64,000 nt of DNA from Bradyrhizobium iriomotense (GTDB taxonomy: Bacteria; Pseudomonadota; Alphaproteobacteria; Rhizobiales; Xanthobacteraceae), in contig NZ_JAFCLP010000004.1 in the NCBI RefSeq assembly GCF_018129405.1, positions 62,001 to 126,000 on the forward strand, read 5' to 3'. The notes under the pieces were generated by a model that made no database searches, had not been told where the DNA came from, and saw only the letters and a list, made by a program, of their open reading frames with translations. The position numbers were made by a program, and so were the translations under genes. Positions within the stretch are counted from its first letter, which is position 1. The number at the start of each line of letters is the position of its first letter. Shown piece after piece: positions 1-8,175 of the stretch.

Positions 1-1
1 G

Positions 2-595
2 GAGTCCGAGCGCAACAAGGACGGGTTGATCTGCGCAGCCGAGGAGCTCAACCAGCTGCTGTCACGCTCGGCCAAGCACGCCCGAGAGCTGATCGCCTGG
101 ACCGACCGCCTCGCGCGCGTCGTGAGGCTGCGCGAGACCGAGGAGGACCGCCGCCTGCGCCACACCGCGTGCCTGCTCTCCGACATCGGCTGGCGCGTGC
201 ATCCAGACCATCGCGGCGAGCAGACGCTGAGCCTCGTCGTCAACGGCAATTTCGGCGCGATCACCCACACCGAGCGCGCCTTCGTCGGCCTGTCCGTGTT
301 CTATCGCTATGCTGGCCTCAGCGAGGAAAACCAGCCGCCGGTCACCATGCAGGAGCTGCTGACGCCGGCGCAGCTCGAACGCGCCCGCCTGCTCGGCGCG
401 GCATTCCGTGTCGCGCATCTGATCTCGGCGGCACGACCGGGCGTCCTGCCCGCCACGCATTTCCGCACCCAGGGCCGCAAATTGATGCTGGTGTTCGAGC
501 ACCGGCTCGTCGACCTCGTCGCCGACCGTGTCGGCAGCCGCTTCAAGCAACTCGCCCGCCTGGTTGGCCGCGCCGGCTCGATCGTGAGGCGGTGA
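2..595 (+). CDS. ppx: Exopolyphosphatase (Ppx/GppA family), 3' part only
   Basis: The frame is already open at the first base, so the N-terminal sugar-kinase-like catalytic half lies upstream of the window. The visible 197 residues match the C-terminal HD-like helical domain of Ppx/GppA phosphatases: a run like RHTACLLSDIGW followed by HPDHRGEQ, and later the TERAFVGLSVFYRY and LLGAAFRVAHLIS helices. The enzyme releases phosphate processively from the end of inorganic polyphosphate, or hydrolyses pppGpp, in the cytoplasm. In many alphaproteobacteria ppx follows ppk, which cannot be checked here. The TTG at 26 is internal and not a start. The family call is firm; polyphosphate versus pppGpp specificity cannot be decided from this part. 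Confidence 0.85.
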   Translation, partial: ESERNKDGLICAAEELNQLLSRSAKHARELIAWTDRLARVVRLRETEEDRRLRHTACLLSDIGWRVHPDHRGEQTLSLVVNGNFGAITHTERAFVGLSVFYRYAGLSEENQPPVTMQELLTPAQLERARLLGAAFRVAHLISAARPGVLPATHFRTQGRKLMLVFEHRLVDLVADRVGSRFKQLARLVGRAGSIVRR

Positions 596-634
596 GGCAC
601 GACGAGATCAGGTGCCGACGTTGCGCACCGACAT

Positions 635-1108
635 CTACTTCGCGACGAAGCGGCTCCCATTCCAGCGTAACGTCCGGCGGTTTCCATCCTCACCCATGAG
701 TTCGACGAAAGCCTGACCGTTGGCAGACGATAGCCGGACGTCGTAGGCGTGCACGGCGAGCACCCGACGGTATCGGCCGGCCGTCGCGACATACACCTGG
801 TGCAGGCAGCCCGCGGAATTGCAGAGAACGGCGCCGCCGCGGCAGCGAAAATCGTCGAAATGCAGAGCCACGAACTCGGCGCCTGGCACGGTCAGATAGA
901 GAGCAAAATGTTGAGCGGCAGCTATTGAGCCTCCGCAGGCAGCGTCCCATTTCCGCACGTCTGCGCGGATCTCGGCCGGGAGCATGTCAAGGTGCGCAGG
1001 GCTCCAGGGGTCTTGCGCCATTCCGCTATGGGGAAGCGCCGGCTGCGCAAGAGCAAGCAACGCAATGACACCGCTTAGCAGCGCGGTAGCGGGTTTGCGA
1101 AATTTCAC
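635..1108 (-). CDS. Hypothetical secreted protein
   Basis: A 157-residue protein that starts at GTG (1106-1108) behind an AGGAG ribosome binding site. Residues 1-27 form a Sec signal peptide: a basic start (MKFRKPA), a hydrophobic core and a likely cleavage after the ALP region. The mature part has four cysteines (CGG, CRG, CNSAGC), a pattern that suggests disulfides in the periplasm, and ends in a short beta-rich stretch (RRTLRWNGSRFVAK). I do not recognise a family. It converges on ppx and is divergent from the efflux operon that follows, with 145 bases between. Function unknown; the exported location is the only firm inference. Confidence 0.65.
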   Translation of the reverse strand: MKFRKPATALLSGVIALLALAQPALPHSGMAQDPWSPAHLDMLPAEIRADVRKWDAACGGSIAAAQHFALYLTVPGAEFVALHFDDFRCRGGAVLCNSAGCLHQVYVATAGRYRRVLAVHAYDVRLSSANGQAFVELMGEDGNRRTLRWNGSRFVAK

Positions 1109-1253
1109 GGCTTTGCTCCTGAGCCCGCATCCGGATCGACGCTAGATTCAAATGTACGCTCCACAGGCGAGGCGAGCTTGATGCACATCAACTCACCCGA
1201 GTCGCACCGGCCTTAAGAGAGATAAAGACGCGAGGCTTCGAGCGATTGCCGCC

Positions 1254-2387
1254 ATGCAATTCCACCGTGGGACATTTCTTCCGAGCAGCGCTCGGAACGT
1301 GGCTGCCTGTGTGCTCCTTGCGCTCGCATTGAGTTTTTGGCCTTCGACGCCGAACGCGCAGGATGAATTGAAGCTGAGCGATGCGCAGGCCCGGAATCTC
1401 GGCGTGCGCGTCACCCGTCCGATCGCGAGTCGGACCGACCTGACGCTGCCCTACCCCGTCCAGATCGTGATCCCCACGCCGCAATTGTGGGTCGTCAGCG
1501 CGCCGGTGCCCGGCATGGTCGCCAATCTCCTGGTCGGGCGCGGTGACCGCACCTCGGCCGGCCAGCCGCTGGTCATCCTGGAAAGTCCGAGTTTCGTCTC
1601 CCAGCAGCGCGACTTCCTGCACGCGATCGCACAGGAGCTTCTCGCCAGCCAGCAGCTCAAGCGGAATATCGATCTGTTCGAGGGCAAGGCCGTGCCCCAG
1701 CGCGTGCTGGAGGCGAGCCAGGCCGAAGCGCGCCAGGCCACTCTCGTGGTCGCCGAACGGCGACAGATGCTGCATCTGAGCGGGATGTCGGACGGGGCGA
1801 TTACGCGGCTGGCCCAGGAAGCTGCGATCAGCGCAACGCTCACGGTCAATGCGCCGCAAACCGCATCCGTGGTTGATATCACGGTATCGCCGGGGCAGCG
1901 GCTTGAACAATCCGCGCCGCTCGTCAAACTGGCGAGGCTCTCCCCGCTATGGGCCGAAATCGCGGTTCCTGCGGACAATATCCGGGCGATCCGTCCCGGT
2001 GCGAAAGTGGAGATCGAAGGCTATTCCACGCCCGGCAAGGTCGTGCTGGTTTCCGAGACGATCGACCCTGCTACCCAGACCATTCTGGTTCGCGCAGAAG
2101 TCCCCAACGACGGAGGGCTGCATCCCGGTCAGACGACCGCCGCCCGCATCGGCTTTCTCTCCGCCGGCGAAAGCGCCTGGGAGATTCCTTACAGCGGGCT
2201 GGTGCGGAGGGGCGAACAGACTTCGGTCTTCGTCGCCGTCGACGGCGGCTTCCGGCTGGTAGCGGTCAAGCTCCTCGCCGAGGATCAGGACCACGTCGTC
2301 GTGTCGGGTCCCGTCACAGACCAGGACGAGATCGCGATTGGCGGCATCTCGGCGCTTCGCGGCATTCTCTCGGGGCTGGGGCAATAG
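1254..2387 (+). CDS. RND efflux periplasmic adaptor (CzcB/CusB-like membrane fusion protein)
   Basis: A 377-residue membrane fusion protein. An N-terminal hydrophobic segment (about residues 14-36, ending in PNAQ) is a signal or anchor. It is followed by a lipoyl/barrel-sandwich half (VSAPVPGMVANLLVGRGDRTSAGQPLVIL), an alpha-helical hairpin rich in Gln/Ala (about 125-185), the returning lipoyl half (TVNAPQTASVVDITVSPGQRLE) and a beta-barrel domain. It should bridge the inner-membrane pump encoded next and an outer-membrane channel. Its stop codon (2385-2387) directly abuts the ATG of the pump gene (2388), so the two are translationally coupled. No outer-membrane factor gene is adjacent. Substrate is not visible from the sequence. 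Confidence 0.88.
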   Translation: MQFHRGTFLPSSARNVAACVLLALALSFWPSTPNAQDELKLSDAQARNLGVRVTRPIASRTDLTLPYPVQIVIPTPQLWVVSAPVPGMVANLLVGRGDRTSAGQPLVILESPSFVSQQRDFLHAIAQELLASQQLKRNIDLFEGKAVPQRVLEASQAEARQATLVVAERRQMLHLSGMSDGAITRLAQEAAISATLTVNAPQTASVVDITVSPGQRLEQSAPLVKLARLSPLWAEIAVPADNIRAIRPGAKVEIEGYSTPGKVVLVSETIDPATQTILVRAEVPNDGGLHPGQTTAARIGFLSAGESAWEIPYSGLVRRGEQTSVFVAVDGGFRLVAVKLLAEDQDHVVVSGPVTDQDEIAIGGISALRGILSGLGQ

Positions 2388-5300
2388 ATGCTCCGGCGCC
2401 TGGTTGCGTTCGCTCTTTCCCAGCGACTGTTCGTCATGCTGGGCGTGCTGTTGTTGATCGGGGCGGGCGCAGTCCTCCTGCCCGGCCTGCCAATCGACGC
2501 GTTTCCTGACGTCTCGCCGGTGCAGGTGAAGATCATCATGAAGGCGCCGGGCCTCACTCCCGAAGAAGTCGAGCAGCGCATCACGGTGCCGGTCGAGCTC
2601 GAGCTGCTCGGATTGCCAAACAAGAAAATCCTCCGTTCAACCACGAAATACGCGCTGGCCGATATCACCGTGGACTTCGAAGACGGAACTGACATCTACT
2701 GGGCGCGTAACCAGGTCTCGGAGCGACTATCGAACATCTCGCGCGATTTCCCGGACGGGGTGAGCGGCGGTCTGGCGCCGATCACAAGCCCTCTCGGCGA
2801 AATGTTCATGTTCACGATCGACAGTCCCGAGCTTTCGCTCGCCGAGCGCCGAACCCTCCTCGATTGGGTGATCCGTCCTGCCCTGCGCACGGTCGCCGGC
2901 GTTGCGGACGTCAATGCGCTCGGCGGTTACGTGCGCGCCTTCGAGATCGTGCCACGCAACGATGCACTTGCCGCTCGCGGCATTTCCTACGACCTGTTTC
3001 GCCGGGCCATCGAAGCCAACAGCCGCAATGACGGCGCCGGACGGGTAAACCAGGGCGAGGACAGCGCCCTGGTTCGGATCGAAGGCAGCATACGCTCGAT
3101 CGAAGACATCAAGGCCATCGTCGTCGACACCCGCGAGGGCGTGCCGATCCTGGTCAACGACGTCGCGAGCGTCAAAGTCGGAACGCTGACCCGCTATGGT
3201 GCAGTGACGTCGGACGGCCGCGGCGAAACCGTCGAGGGGCTCGTGCTCGGCTTGCGCGGCGCCAATGCGGGCCAGCTCGTCCGCGACGTGCGTGCCCGGA
3301 TTGCCGAGCTGCAATCTTCGCTGCCGAAGAGCGTTTCGATCAACGTGTTCTATGACCGCAGCCGCCTGGTCAACCGCGCCGTCGGCACCGTGGTGCGAGC
3401 GCTCGGCGAGGCCACCGTCCTCGTCATCGTTCTTCTGCTGCTCTTCCTCGGCAACTGGCGGGCCTCGCTGGTGATCGCTCTCAGCCTGCCGCTCGCCATC
3501 GTCATCGCACTGATCGTGATGCGGCTAGTGGGAATGTCGGCCAACCTGATGAGTCTCGGCGGACTTGCGATCGCAATCGGCATGCTGATCGACGCACTGG
3601 TTGTCGTGGTCGAGAACATCGTCGGCAACCTGAGCAAGCACGAATCGAGCAAGGCGCTTCCGCTGATCCATCTGGTGTATCGTTCGGTTTGCGAGGTCCT
3701 GGAGCCGGTCGCATCGGGCGTCCTCATCATCATCATCGTGTTCGTCCCCCTGCTGACGCTGCAGGGATTGGAGGGCAAGCTTTTCATCCCCGTCGCGCTG
3801 GCAATCATTTTCGCGCTGGCCGGCTCGCTGCTGCTGGCGCTCACGGTGATCCCGGTCGCAACGTCCTACGTGCTCACGTCTGAGTCCCATCACGATCCCC
3901 TGCTAGTGCGCGCGGCACAACGGGTCTACGCGCCTGCATTAGACTGGGCCTTGAACAACGAGCGCAAGGTGATGGCTGCGGCGCTGATCGGCCTGCTCGC
4001 TGCGGGCTTCGCCTATACGAAGCTCGGCAAGACGTTCATGCCGACGATGGACGAAGGCGACGTCATCGTCAGCGTCGAGACGCTTCCGTCCGTCAACCTC
4101 GACGAGTCGCTTGCCATGAATGCGAGGCTCCAGGCAGCGCTGCTGGCCGTGCCTGACATCGCCGGCATCGTCGCGCGGACCGGGTCGGACGAGCTCGGCC
4201 TCGATCCCATGGGCCCCAACCAGACCGACACGTTCCTCGTGCTCAAGCCAGCCGCCGAGCGACAGACAGAGAATCGCGAGGCCCTGCTGCAGACCCTTCG
4301 CGAGGTCCTGGCCGGCTTTCCCGGTATTTCGCTCAGCTTCACCCAACCCATCGACATGCGCGTGCAGGAGATGATCAGCGGCGTTCGTGGCGACGTCGCC
4401 GTCAAGATTTTCGGTCCCGACGTCGCCAAGCTGAACGAAACCGCCGCCCGGCTGTCGGCCATCCTATCGAGCATCGACGGGGCCGAGGACGTCTACACCA
4501 CCCTCAACGAAGGCGCGCAATATTACACGGTTGCCGTCAACCGGATGGAGGCCGGCCGCCTCGGCCTGACGGTGGACTCCATCGCGAACTCGCTCCGCAC
4601 GCAGATCGAGGGCCGCACGATCGGGACCGCGCTCGAGGAAGGACGCCGCACACCGATTCTCGTTCGGGGCAGCAACACGACACGGGAGGCGCCGACGCTG
4701 TTGGCGAGCCTGCCGCTGACGCTCGCTTCCGGGCAGCACGTAGCCCTGTCGCAGGTCGCCCGAATCCAGCGCGTGGACGGGCCTGTGAAAATCGATCGCG
4801 AAGACGGCGCACGAATGAGCGTGGTGCGCGCTAATGTCCGGGGCCGCGACATGGTCGGCTTCGTCGAAGCGGCCCGCCAGAAGGTCATGGCCGGACTCCC
4901 GCTTCCCGAAGGCTACCGGTTGACCTGGGGCGGGCAGTTCGAGAACCAGCAACGTGCCGCCACGCGCCTGTCCGTCGTTGTGCCCGTCGCAATCGGCCTG
5001 ATCTTCGTGCTGCTCTTCACCACGTTCGGCGCCATCCGGCAGGCCCTGCTGGTGCTCGTCAACATTCCCTTTGCCCTGATCGGGGGCGTCTTCGCGCTGG
5101 TCCTTACGGGCGAGTATCTGTCGGTGCCGGCGTCGGTTGGATTCATCGCGCTGCTCGGCATCGCCGTCCTCAACGGCGTCGTTCTCGTCTCTTACTTCAA
5201 TCAGCTCCGCGCCCATGGCCTTAGCGAAGATCGTATCGTCGTCGAAGGCGCCATGCGCAGGCTTCGGCCGGTGCTGATGACCGCGAGTATCACCGCGCTT

Positions 5301-5462
5301 GGCTTGATCCCGCTGCTGTTCGCCTCGGGCCCCGGGTCCGAAGTTCAGCGCCCGCTCGCCGTCGTCGTGATCGGAGGACTCGTGTCCTCCACCGTGCTCA
5401 CCCTGATTCTCCTGCCCATCCTGTATCGCCGCTATGGCGGATCACCGAAGGTGACTAAATGA
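2388..5462 (+). CDS. Heavy-metal-type RND efflux pump (CzcA/CusA family)
   Basis: A 1024-residue inner-membrane transporter with the full RND architecture: TM1 at the start, a large periplasmic loop, TM2-6, a second loop and TM8-12. Around residue 388 lies the TM4 motif MSLGGLAIAIGMLIDALVVV, with an acidic residue typical of proton relay in the heavy-metal (HME) branch. Around 652 the QPIDMRVQEMISGVRGDV stretch is characteristic of CzcA/CusA proteins. It exchanges protons for substrate, working with the adaptor upstream. Whether it exports Cu/Ag, Co/Zn/Cd/Ni or something else cannot be told from the motifs alone. The 3' end overlaps the next gene by 4 bases (ATGA, 5459-5462). Length is normal for the family. 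Confidence 0.9.
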   Translation: MLRRLVAFALSQRLFVMLGVLLLIGAGAVLLPGLPIDAFPDVSPVQVKIIMKAPGLTPEEVEQRITVPVELELLGLPNKKILRSTTKYALADITVDFEDGTDIYWARNQVSERLSNISRDFPDGVSGGLAPITSPLGEMFMFTIDSPELSLAERRTLLDWVIRPALRTVAGVADVNALGGYVRAFEIVPRNDALAARGISYDLFRRAIEANSRNDGAGRVNQGEDSALVRIEGSIRSIEDIKAIVVDTREGVPILVNDVASVKVGTLTRYGAVTSDGRGETVEGLVLGLRGANAGQLVRDVRARIAELQSSLPKSVSINVFYDRSRLVNRAVGTVVRALGEATVLVIVLLLLFLGNWRASLVIALSLPLAIVIALIVMRLVGMSANLMSLGGLAIAIGMLIDALVVVVENIVGNLSKHESSKALPLIHLVYRSVCEVLEPVASGVLIIIIVFVPLLTLQGLEGKLFIPVALAIIFALAGSLLLALTVIPVATSYVLTSESHHDPLLVRAAQRVYAPALDWALNNERKVMAAALIGLLAAGFAYTKLGKTFMPTMDEGDVIVSVETLPSVNLDESLAMNARLQAALLAVPDIAGIVARTGSDELGLDPMGPNQTDTFLVLKPAAERQTENREALLQTLREVLAGFPGISLSFTQPIDMRVQEMISGVRGDVAVKIFGPDVAKLNETAARLSAILSSIDGAEDVYTTLNEGAQYYTVAVNRMEAGRLGLTVDSIANSLRTQIEGRTIGTALEEGRRTPILVRGSNTTREAPTLLASLPLTLASGQHVALSQVARIQRVDGPVKIDREDGARMSVVRANVRGRDMVGFVEAARQKVMAGLPLPEGYRLTWGGQFENQQRAATRLSVVVPVAIGLIFVLLFTTFGAIRQALLVLVNIPFALIGGVFALVLTGEYLSVPASVGFIALLGIAVLNGVVLVSYFNQLRAHGLSEDRIVVEGAMRRLRPVLMTASITALGLIPLLFASGPGSEVQRPLAVVVIGGLVSSTVLTLILLPILYRRYGGSPKVTK

Positions 5463-5770
5463 CCGAGCAGCCGGTCTGCCTCACGCTGATCGTGCCGCGC
5501 CAGCTCCGCGACGAGGTGTTCGACTATCTCACCGAGCAGGCCGACCTGATTTCGGGATTCTCGGCATCGCACGGCACCGGCCACGGTGCCGACGTCCGAC
5601 TGCACACCGCCGCCGAGCGGGTGAAGGGCCATGCCGACCAAGCCATCGTGCAGGTTGTCCTGGCGAGGAGCGATGCCAGCCGCTTGCTCGAAGCTCTGCG
5701 GATCTCGTTCGCCGGAACCAGGCTCGTCTATTGGGCGACGCCGGTTACGGAATTCGGCAGGATCGATTGA
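5459..5770 (+). CDS. DUF3240 family protein linked to the efflux pump
   Basis: A 103-residue soluble protein that starts inside the pump stop codon (ATGA). The sequence begins with a beta strand (CLTLIVPRQLRDEVFDYL), then an FSASHGTGHG loop and a second half ending in a VYWATPV-type strand. This fits the small PII-like ferredoxin-fold proteins annotated as DUF3240, which are repeatedly found at the end of CzcBA-type operons. Such proteins are thought to sense ligand or metal; the His-containing loop here (residues about 39-48) could take part, but that is inference. The family assignment rests on size, fold pattern and gene context. Confidence 0.75.
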   Translation: MTEQPVCLTLIVPRQLRDEVFDYLTEQADLISGFSASHGTGHGADVRLHTAAERVKGHADQAIVQVVLARSDASRLLEALRISFAGTRLVYWATPVTEFGRID

Positions 5771-5776
5771 ACCTGC

Positions 5777-6637
5777 CTATTCCGCCGAAGCCTTGGCGTG
5801 CTGCTCGGAGGACTCCAGCGCCGCCGCGCTCAGGCTGCGCCGGCGCCAGATGGTGCCGACGACCAGCACGACGACGACGCCGAGCGCTGCGCAGAGATAT
5901 TCGCCGCCTGCCCCGCCATGGGCGAATTGCGGCGGGATGCGGAACGTGCCGAGGATCGAATCCAGCGAGGCGCCGAGCGGGCCGTCGAACAGCGTGTGCA
6001 GCCTCGGGGCGACGCCGGGATCGGTCGCGATCACCTCGCCCGCGATCCAGCCGAGCAGCGCAGCACCAGCCCACACCAGCACCGGCAGCTTTGCGAGCAG
6101 CGCCATGATCAGCGCCGCGCCGGCGACGATCAGCGGAACGCTGATGGCAAGGCCGAGGATCAGCAGCGGCACGCTGCCATTGGCCGCAGCCGCGACCGCA
6201 ATGACGTTGTCGAGGCTCATGACGATGTCGGCAACGACGACGATCTGCACCGCCTGCCACAGATGCGAGGCGGACTCGACGTCGTCCTCGTCCTCGTTTT
6301 CCGGCACCAGCAGCTTGGCCGCGATCACGATCAGCGCGAGACCGCCGACGAGCTTGAGATACGGCAGCTCCATCAGGCTCGCGACGATGCCGGTGAAGAT
6401 GATCCGCAGCATCACCGCCGCGCCGGCACCGAAGATCATGCCCCACAACCGGTGCCGCGGCTTGAGGCCGCGGCAGGCAAGCGCAATCACCAGCGCGTTG
6501 TCGCCGGACAAAAGGATGTTGATCCAGATGATCTTGCCGACCGCAATCCAGAAGGTCGGTTCGGCCATCTCATTGCGGAACTGGGTGAAGAATGCCCCGA
6601 TCGTAGCGGGATCGAAGATCTGCCAGAGCCAGCTCAC
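5777..6637 (-). CDS. TerC family integral membrane protein (YjbE-like)
   Basis: A 286-residue polytopic inner-membrane protein with about seven hydrophobic segments. The two signature acidic membrane motifs of the TerC family are present: LLSGDNALVIAL near residue 43 and VMSLDNVIAVAA near residue 139, related by internal pseudo-symmetry. A charged cytoplasmic loop (ENEDEDDVE) separates the halves. Family members are linked to metal ion homeostasis, notably manganese, and to tellurium resistance; the substrate here is not shown. It converges on the RND operon (6-base gap) and lies downstream of ndk on the same strand with a 46-base gap. The C-terminal 30 residues are Ala/Ser-rich and unremarkable. 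Confidence 0.85.
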   Translation of the reverse strand: MSWLWQIFDPATIGAFFTQFRNEMAEPTFWIAVGKIIWINILLSGDNALVIALACRGLKPRHRLWGMIFGAGAAVMLRIIFTGIVASLMELPYLKLVGGLALIVIAAKLLVPENEDEDDVESASHLWQAVQIVVVADIVMSLDNVIAVAAAANGSVPLLILGLAISVPLIVAGAALIMALLAKLPVLVWAGAALLGWIAGEVIATDPGVAPRLHTLFDGPLGASLDSILGTFRIPPQFAHGGAGGEYLCAALGVVVVLVVGTIWRRRSLSAAALESSEQHAKASAE

Positions 6638-6683
6638 AATAGGTCCTTTCGCCCCGTCGTCTTAAACTTTATCAGCTGATCGA

Positions 6684-7106
6684 TCAGCCGACGATCTCGT
6701 TGCCCGAGAAGAACTGCGCGATCTCGATCGCGGCGGTCTCCGGCGCATCCGAGCCGTGTGCGGAATTCTCGCCGATCGACTTTGCGTAGAGCTTGCGGAT
6801 GGTGCCCTCGGCCGCCTTGGACGGATCGGTCGCGCCCATGGCGTCGCGATACTTGGCGATGGCGTTCTCGGCTTCCAGGACCTGGACGACGACCGGGCCC
6901 GAGGTCATGAACTCGACGAGCTCGCCGAAGAACGGGCGGGCCTTGTGGACGGCATAGAAGGTCTCGGCCTGTTCCTTGGTCATGCGGATGCGCTTCTGCG
7001 CGACGATGCGCAGGCCCGCCTTCTCGATCACGGCGTTGACCGCACCGGTCAGGTTACGCGCGGTCGCGTCGGGCTTGATGATCGAGAAAGTGCGTTCGAT
7101 GGCCAT
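6684..7106 (-). CDS. ndk: Nucleoside diphosphate kinase
   Basis: A 140-residue enzyme transferring the gamma phosphate from ATP to nucleoside diphosphates through a phospho-histidine. The catalytic motif GENSAHGSD is present with the active His at residue 117, and the N-terminal [14 protein letters not shown] is canonical. I chose the ATG at 7104-7106 because it gives the normal family length and has an AAGGA ribosome binding site 7 bases upstream; a longer frame to 7178 would add 24 non-homologous residues. A perfect palindrome GCTGATCGATCAGC (6675-6688) covers the stop codon and may help end the transcript. Confidence 0.96.
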   Translation of the reverse strand: MAIERTFSIIKPDATARNLTGAVNAVIEKAGLRIVAQKRIRMTKEQAETFYAVHKARPFFGELVEFMTSGPVVVQVLEAENAIAKYRDAMGATDPSKAAEGTIRKLYAKSIGENSAHGSDAPETAAIEIAQFFSGNEIVG

Positions 7107-7418
7107 AATCTTGTCCTTGGGAAGAAAGCGATGGTTCGGAGTTGCGGGGCTTATATCGGCGCCTTTGCCGGACGGCAAGCGACCGCCGAACCCCTCTCAC
7201 GGGCGCTTCGCCGCAGGGCTGCCCAGCCGAATTTAGGGATGGATTACCGCGATTTCACCCAGATGAACCGAATCTGAAGCCGCCATTCAGGGTTTGGTTC
7301 AGCCTCGCCGGCGTAAGGTCGGGCCTATCGAAACCGAAACCTGATCGACAGGCGGAACGTTTCGGCGGCCTTTCCATCGACGCGATAGCCCCGCGCCGGC
7401 AGTTTTGAGGAGATCACC
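7107..7418. other. Intergenic region between ndk and a small secreted protein
   Basis: This 312-base stretch holds the divergent upstream regions of ndk (minus) and the His/Gly-rich protein (plus). I see no open frame with coding character and no clear sigma-70 promoter. A GAGGAGATCACC ribosome binding region sits directly before the plus-strand gene at 7419. Confidence 0.5.
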
Positions 7419-7670
7419 ATGTTGAGGAAACTTTCGCTTGCCGCCGTTGCCGCGGTCGCGCTGGGTGCCGCACTGGCACCGACCTCGGCCTCCGCGCACT
7501 GGCATGGCGGCGGCTGGGGCTGGCACGGCGGCGGCTGGCACCACGGCTACGGCTGGGGTGGCCCGCGCTTCTATGCCCCCGTCTCCTACGGCTATGGCGG
7601 CTGCTATGTGCGCCGGCTGGTCCCGACCCCCTGGGGACCCCGCTGGCGGCTGATCAACCGCTGCTACTGA
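7419..7670 (+). CDS. Small secreted Gly/His/Trp-rich protein
   Basis: An 83-residue protein with a clear Sec signal peptide: MLRKLSLAAVAAVALGAALA then cleavage after TSASA. The mature part begins HWHGGGWGWHGGGWHHGYGWGG, so it is dominated by Gly, Trp, His and Tyr, and ends with a compact CYVRRLVPTPWGPRWRLINRCY segment whose two cysteines may pair. Similar short secreted proteins are common in rhizobia and lack an assigned role; metal binding by the histidines is only a guess. A GGAG ribosome binding site precedes the ATG, and a strong intrinsic terminator follows at 7734-7771, so it is probably monocistronic. Confidence 0.8.
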   Translation: MLRKLSLAAVAAVALGAALAPTSASAHWHGGGWGWHGGGWHHGYGWGGPRFYAPVSYGYGGCYVRRLVPTPWGPRWRLINRCY

Positions 7671-7733
7671 GCCCGACAGCACCTTCTTAAAGCACCTTCC
7701 AAAGGTACCTAAGCCCCCCAGGTACCCCCCAGA

Positions 7734-7771
7734 GAGGCCCCGGTGATCCCCCCCGCCGGGGCCTCGTTTTT
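7734..7771 (+). terminator. Intrinsic terminator after the small secreted protein
   Basis: A 10-bp stem GAGGCCCCGG (7734-7743) pairs with CCGGGGCCTC (7756-7765) and is followed directly by a GTTTTT run. It ends the plus-strand transcript of the Gly/His-rich gene. Confidence 0.85.
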
Positions 7772-7882
7772 GGGCAGGCACGGCGAATTCATACAATTTT
7801 TGCTAGAACGCCGGACATCCCCCGAGGATGGCGAAACCATTTGGGGGGTCAATGACTTGGTACCGTGTCGTTACTCTGCAAC

Positions 7883-8068
7883 ATGGAACCCGTCATGACC
7901 GGCCGTCTCGCCAATGACAGCGAACAGATCGATCGGCGCACCAGCCGCGCGATCTGCGATGCCGTGGGCGAACGGCTCCAGCAGAGCCTGAGGCCCGACC
8001 CCCGCTTGCCCACACATCTCGAGCAGCTCCTGAACGAGCTGAAGCGGCTCGAGCGCGAGACGCACTGA
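7883..8068 (+). CDS. Small hypothetical protein
   Basis: A short charged, probably soluble protein of about 61 residues containing the helix-prone run RRTSRAICDAVGERLQQSLR and a C-terminal LEQLLNELKRLERE helix. The start is uncertain: GTG 7865, ATG 7883 and ATG 7895 are all in frame and none has a convincing ribosome binding site. Composition is balanced, unlike frame shadows in this genome, which are Arg/Ala-rich. The stop codon overlaps the left arm of the dispersed palindrome at 8067-8115. No family recognised. Confidence 0.5.
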   Translation: MEPVMTGRLANDSEQIDRRTSRAICDAVGERLQQSLRPDPRLPTHLEQLLNELKRLERETH

Positions 8069-8115
8069 GCATGATCCGGAAAAGTGCGAAGCGGTTTTCC
8101 GGAAAGATCATGCTC
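8067..8115. repeat. Dispersed palindromic element, copy 1
   Basis: GAGCATGATC (8067-8076) and GATCATGCTC (8106-8115) form the outer stem, and CCGGAAAA with TTTTCCGG form the inner stem around a GTGCGAAGCGG loop. Related copies lie at 11177-11248 and 43596-43640. It is a short rhizobial-type intergenic palindrome, not a mobile element with its own gene. Confidence 0.85.
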
Positions 8116-8175
8116 AAGCAATAATCTGACGGAAAAACGAGTTGCGTTCGGCGCGCCTTGCGGTGACAAGGCCGC

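Noticed and set aside
6675-6688. Palindrome GCTGATCGATCAGC at the ndk stop as a full terminator
   Set aside because: Stem is short and self-complementary without a T-run, so it is mentioned only with ndk.
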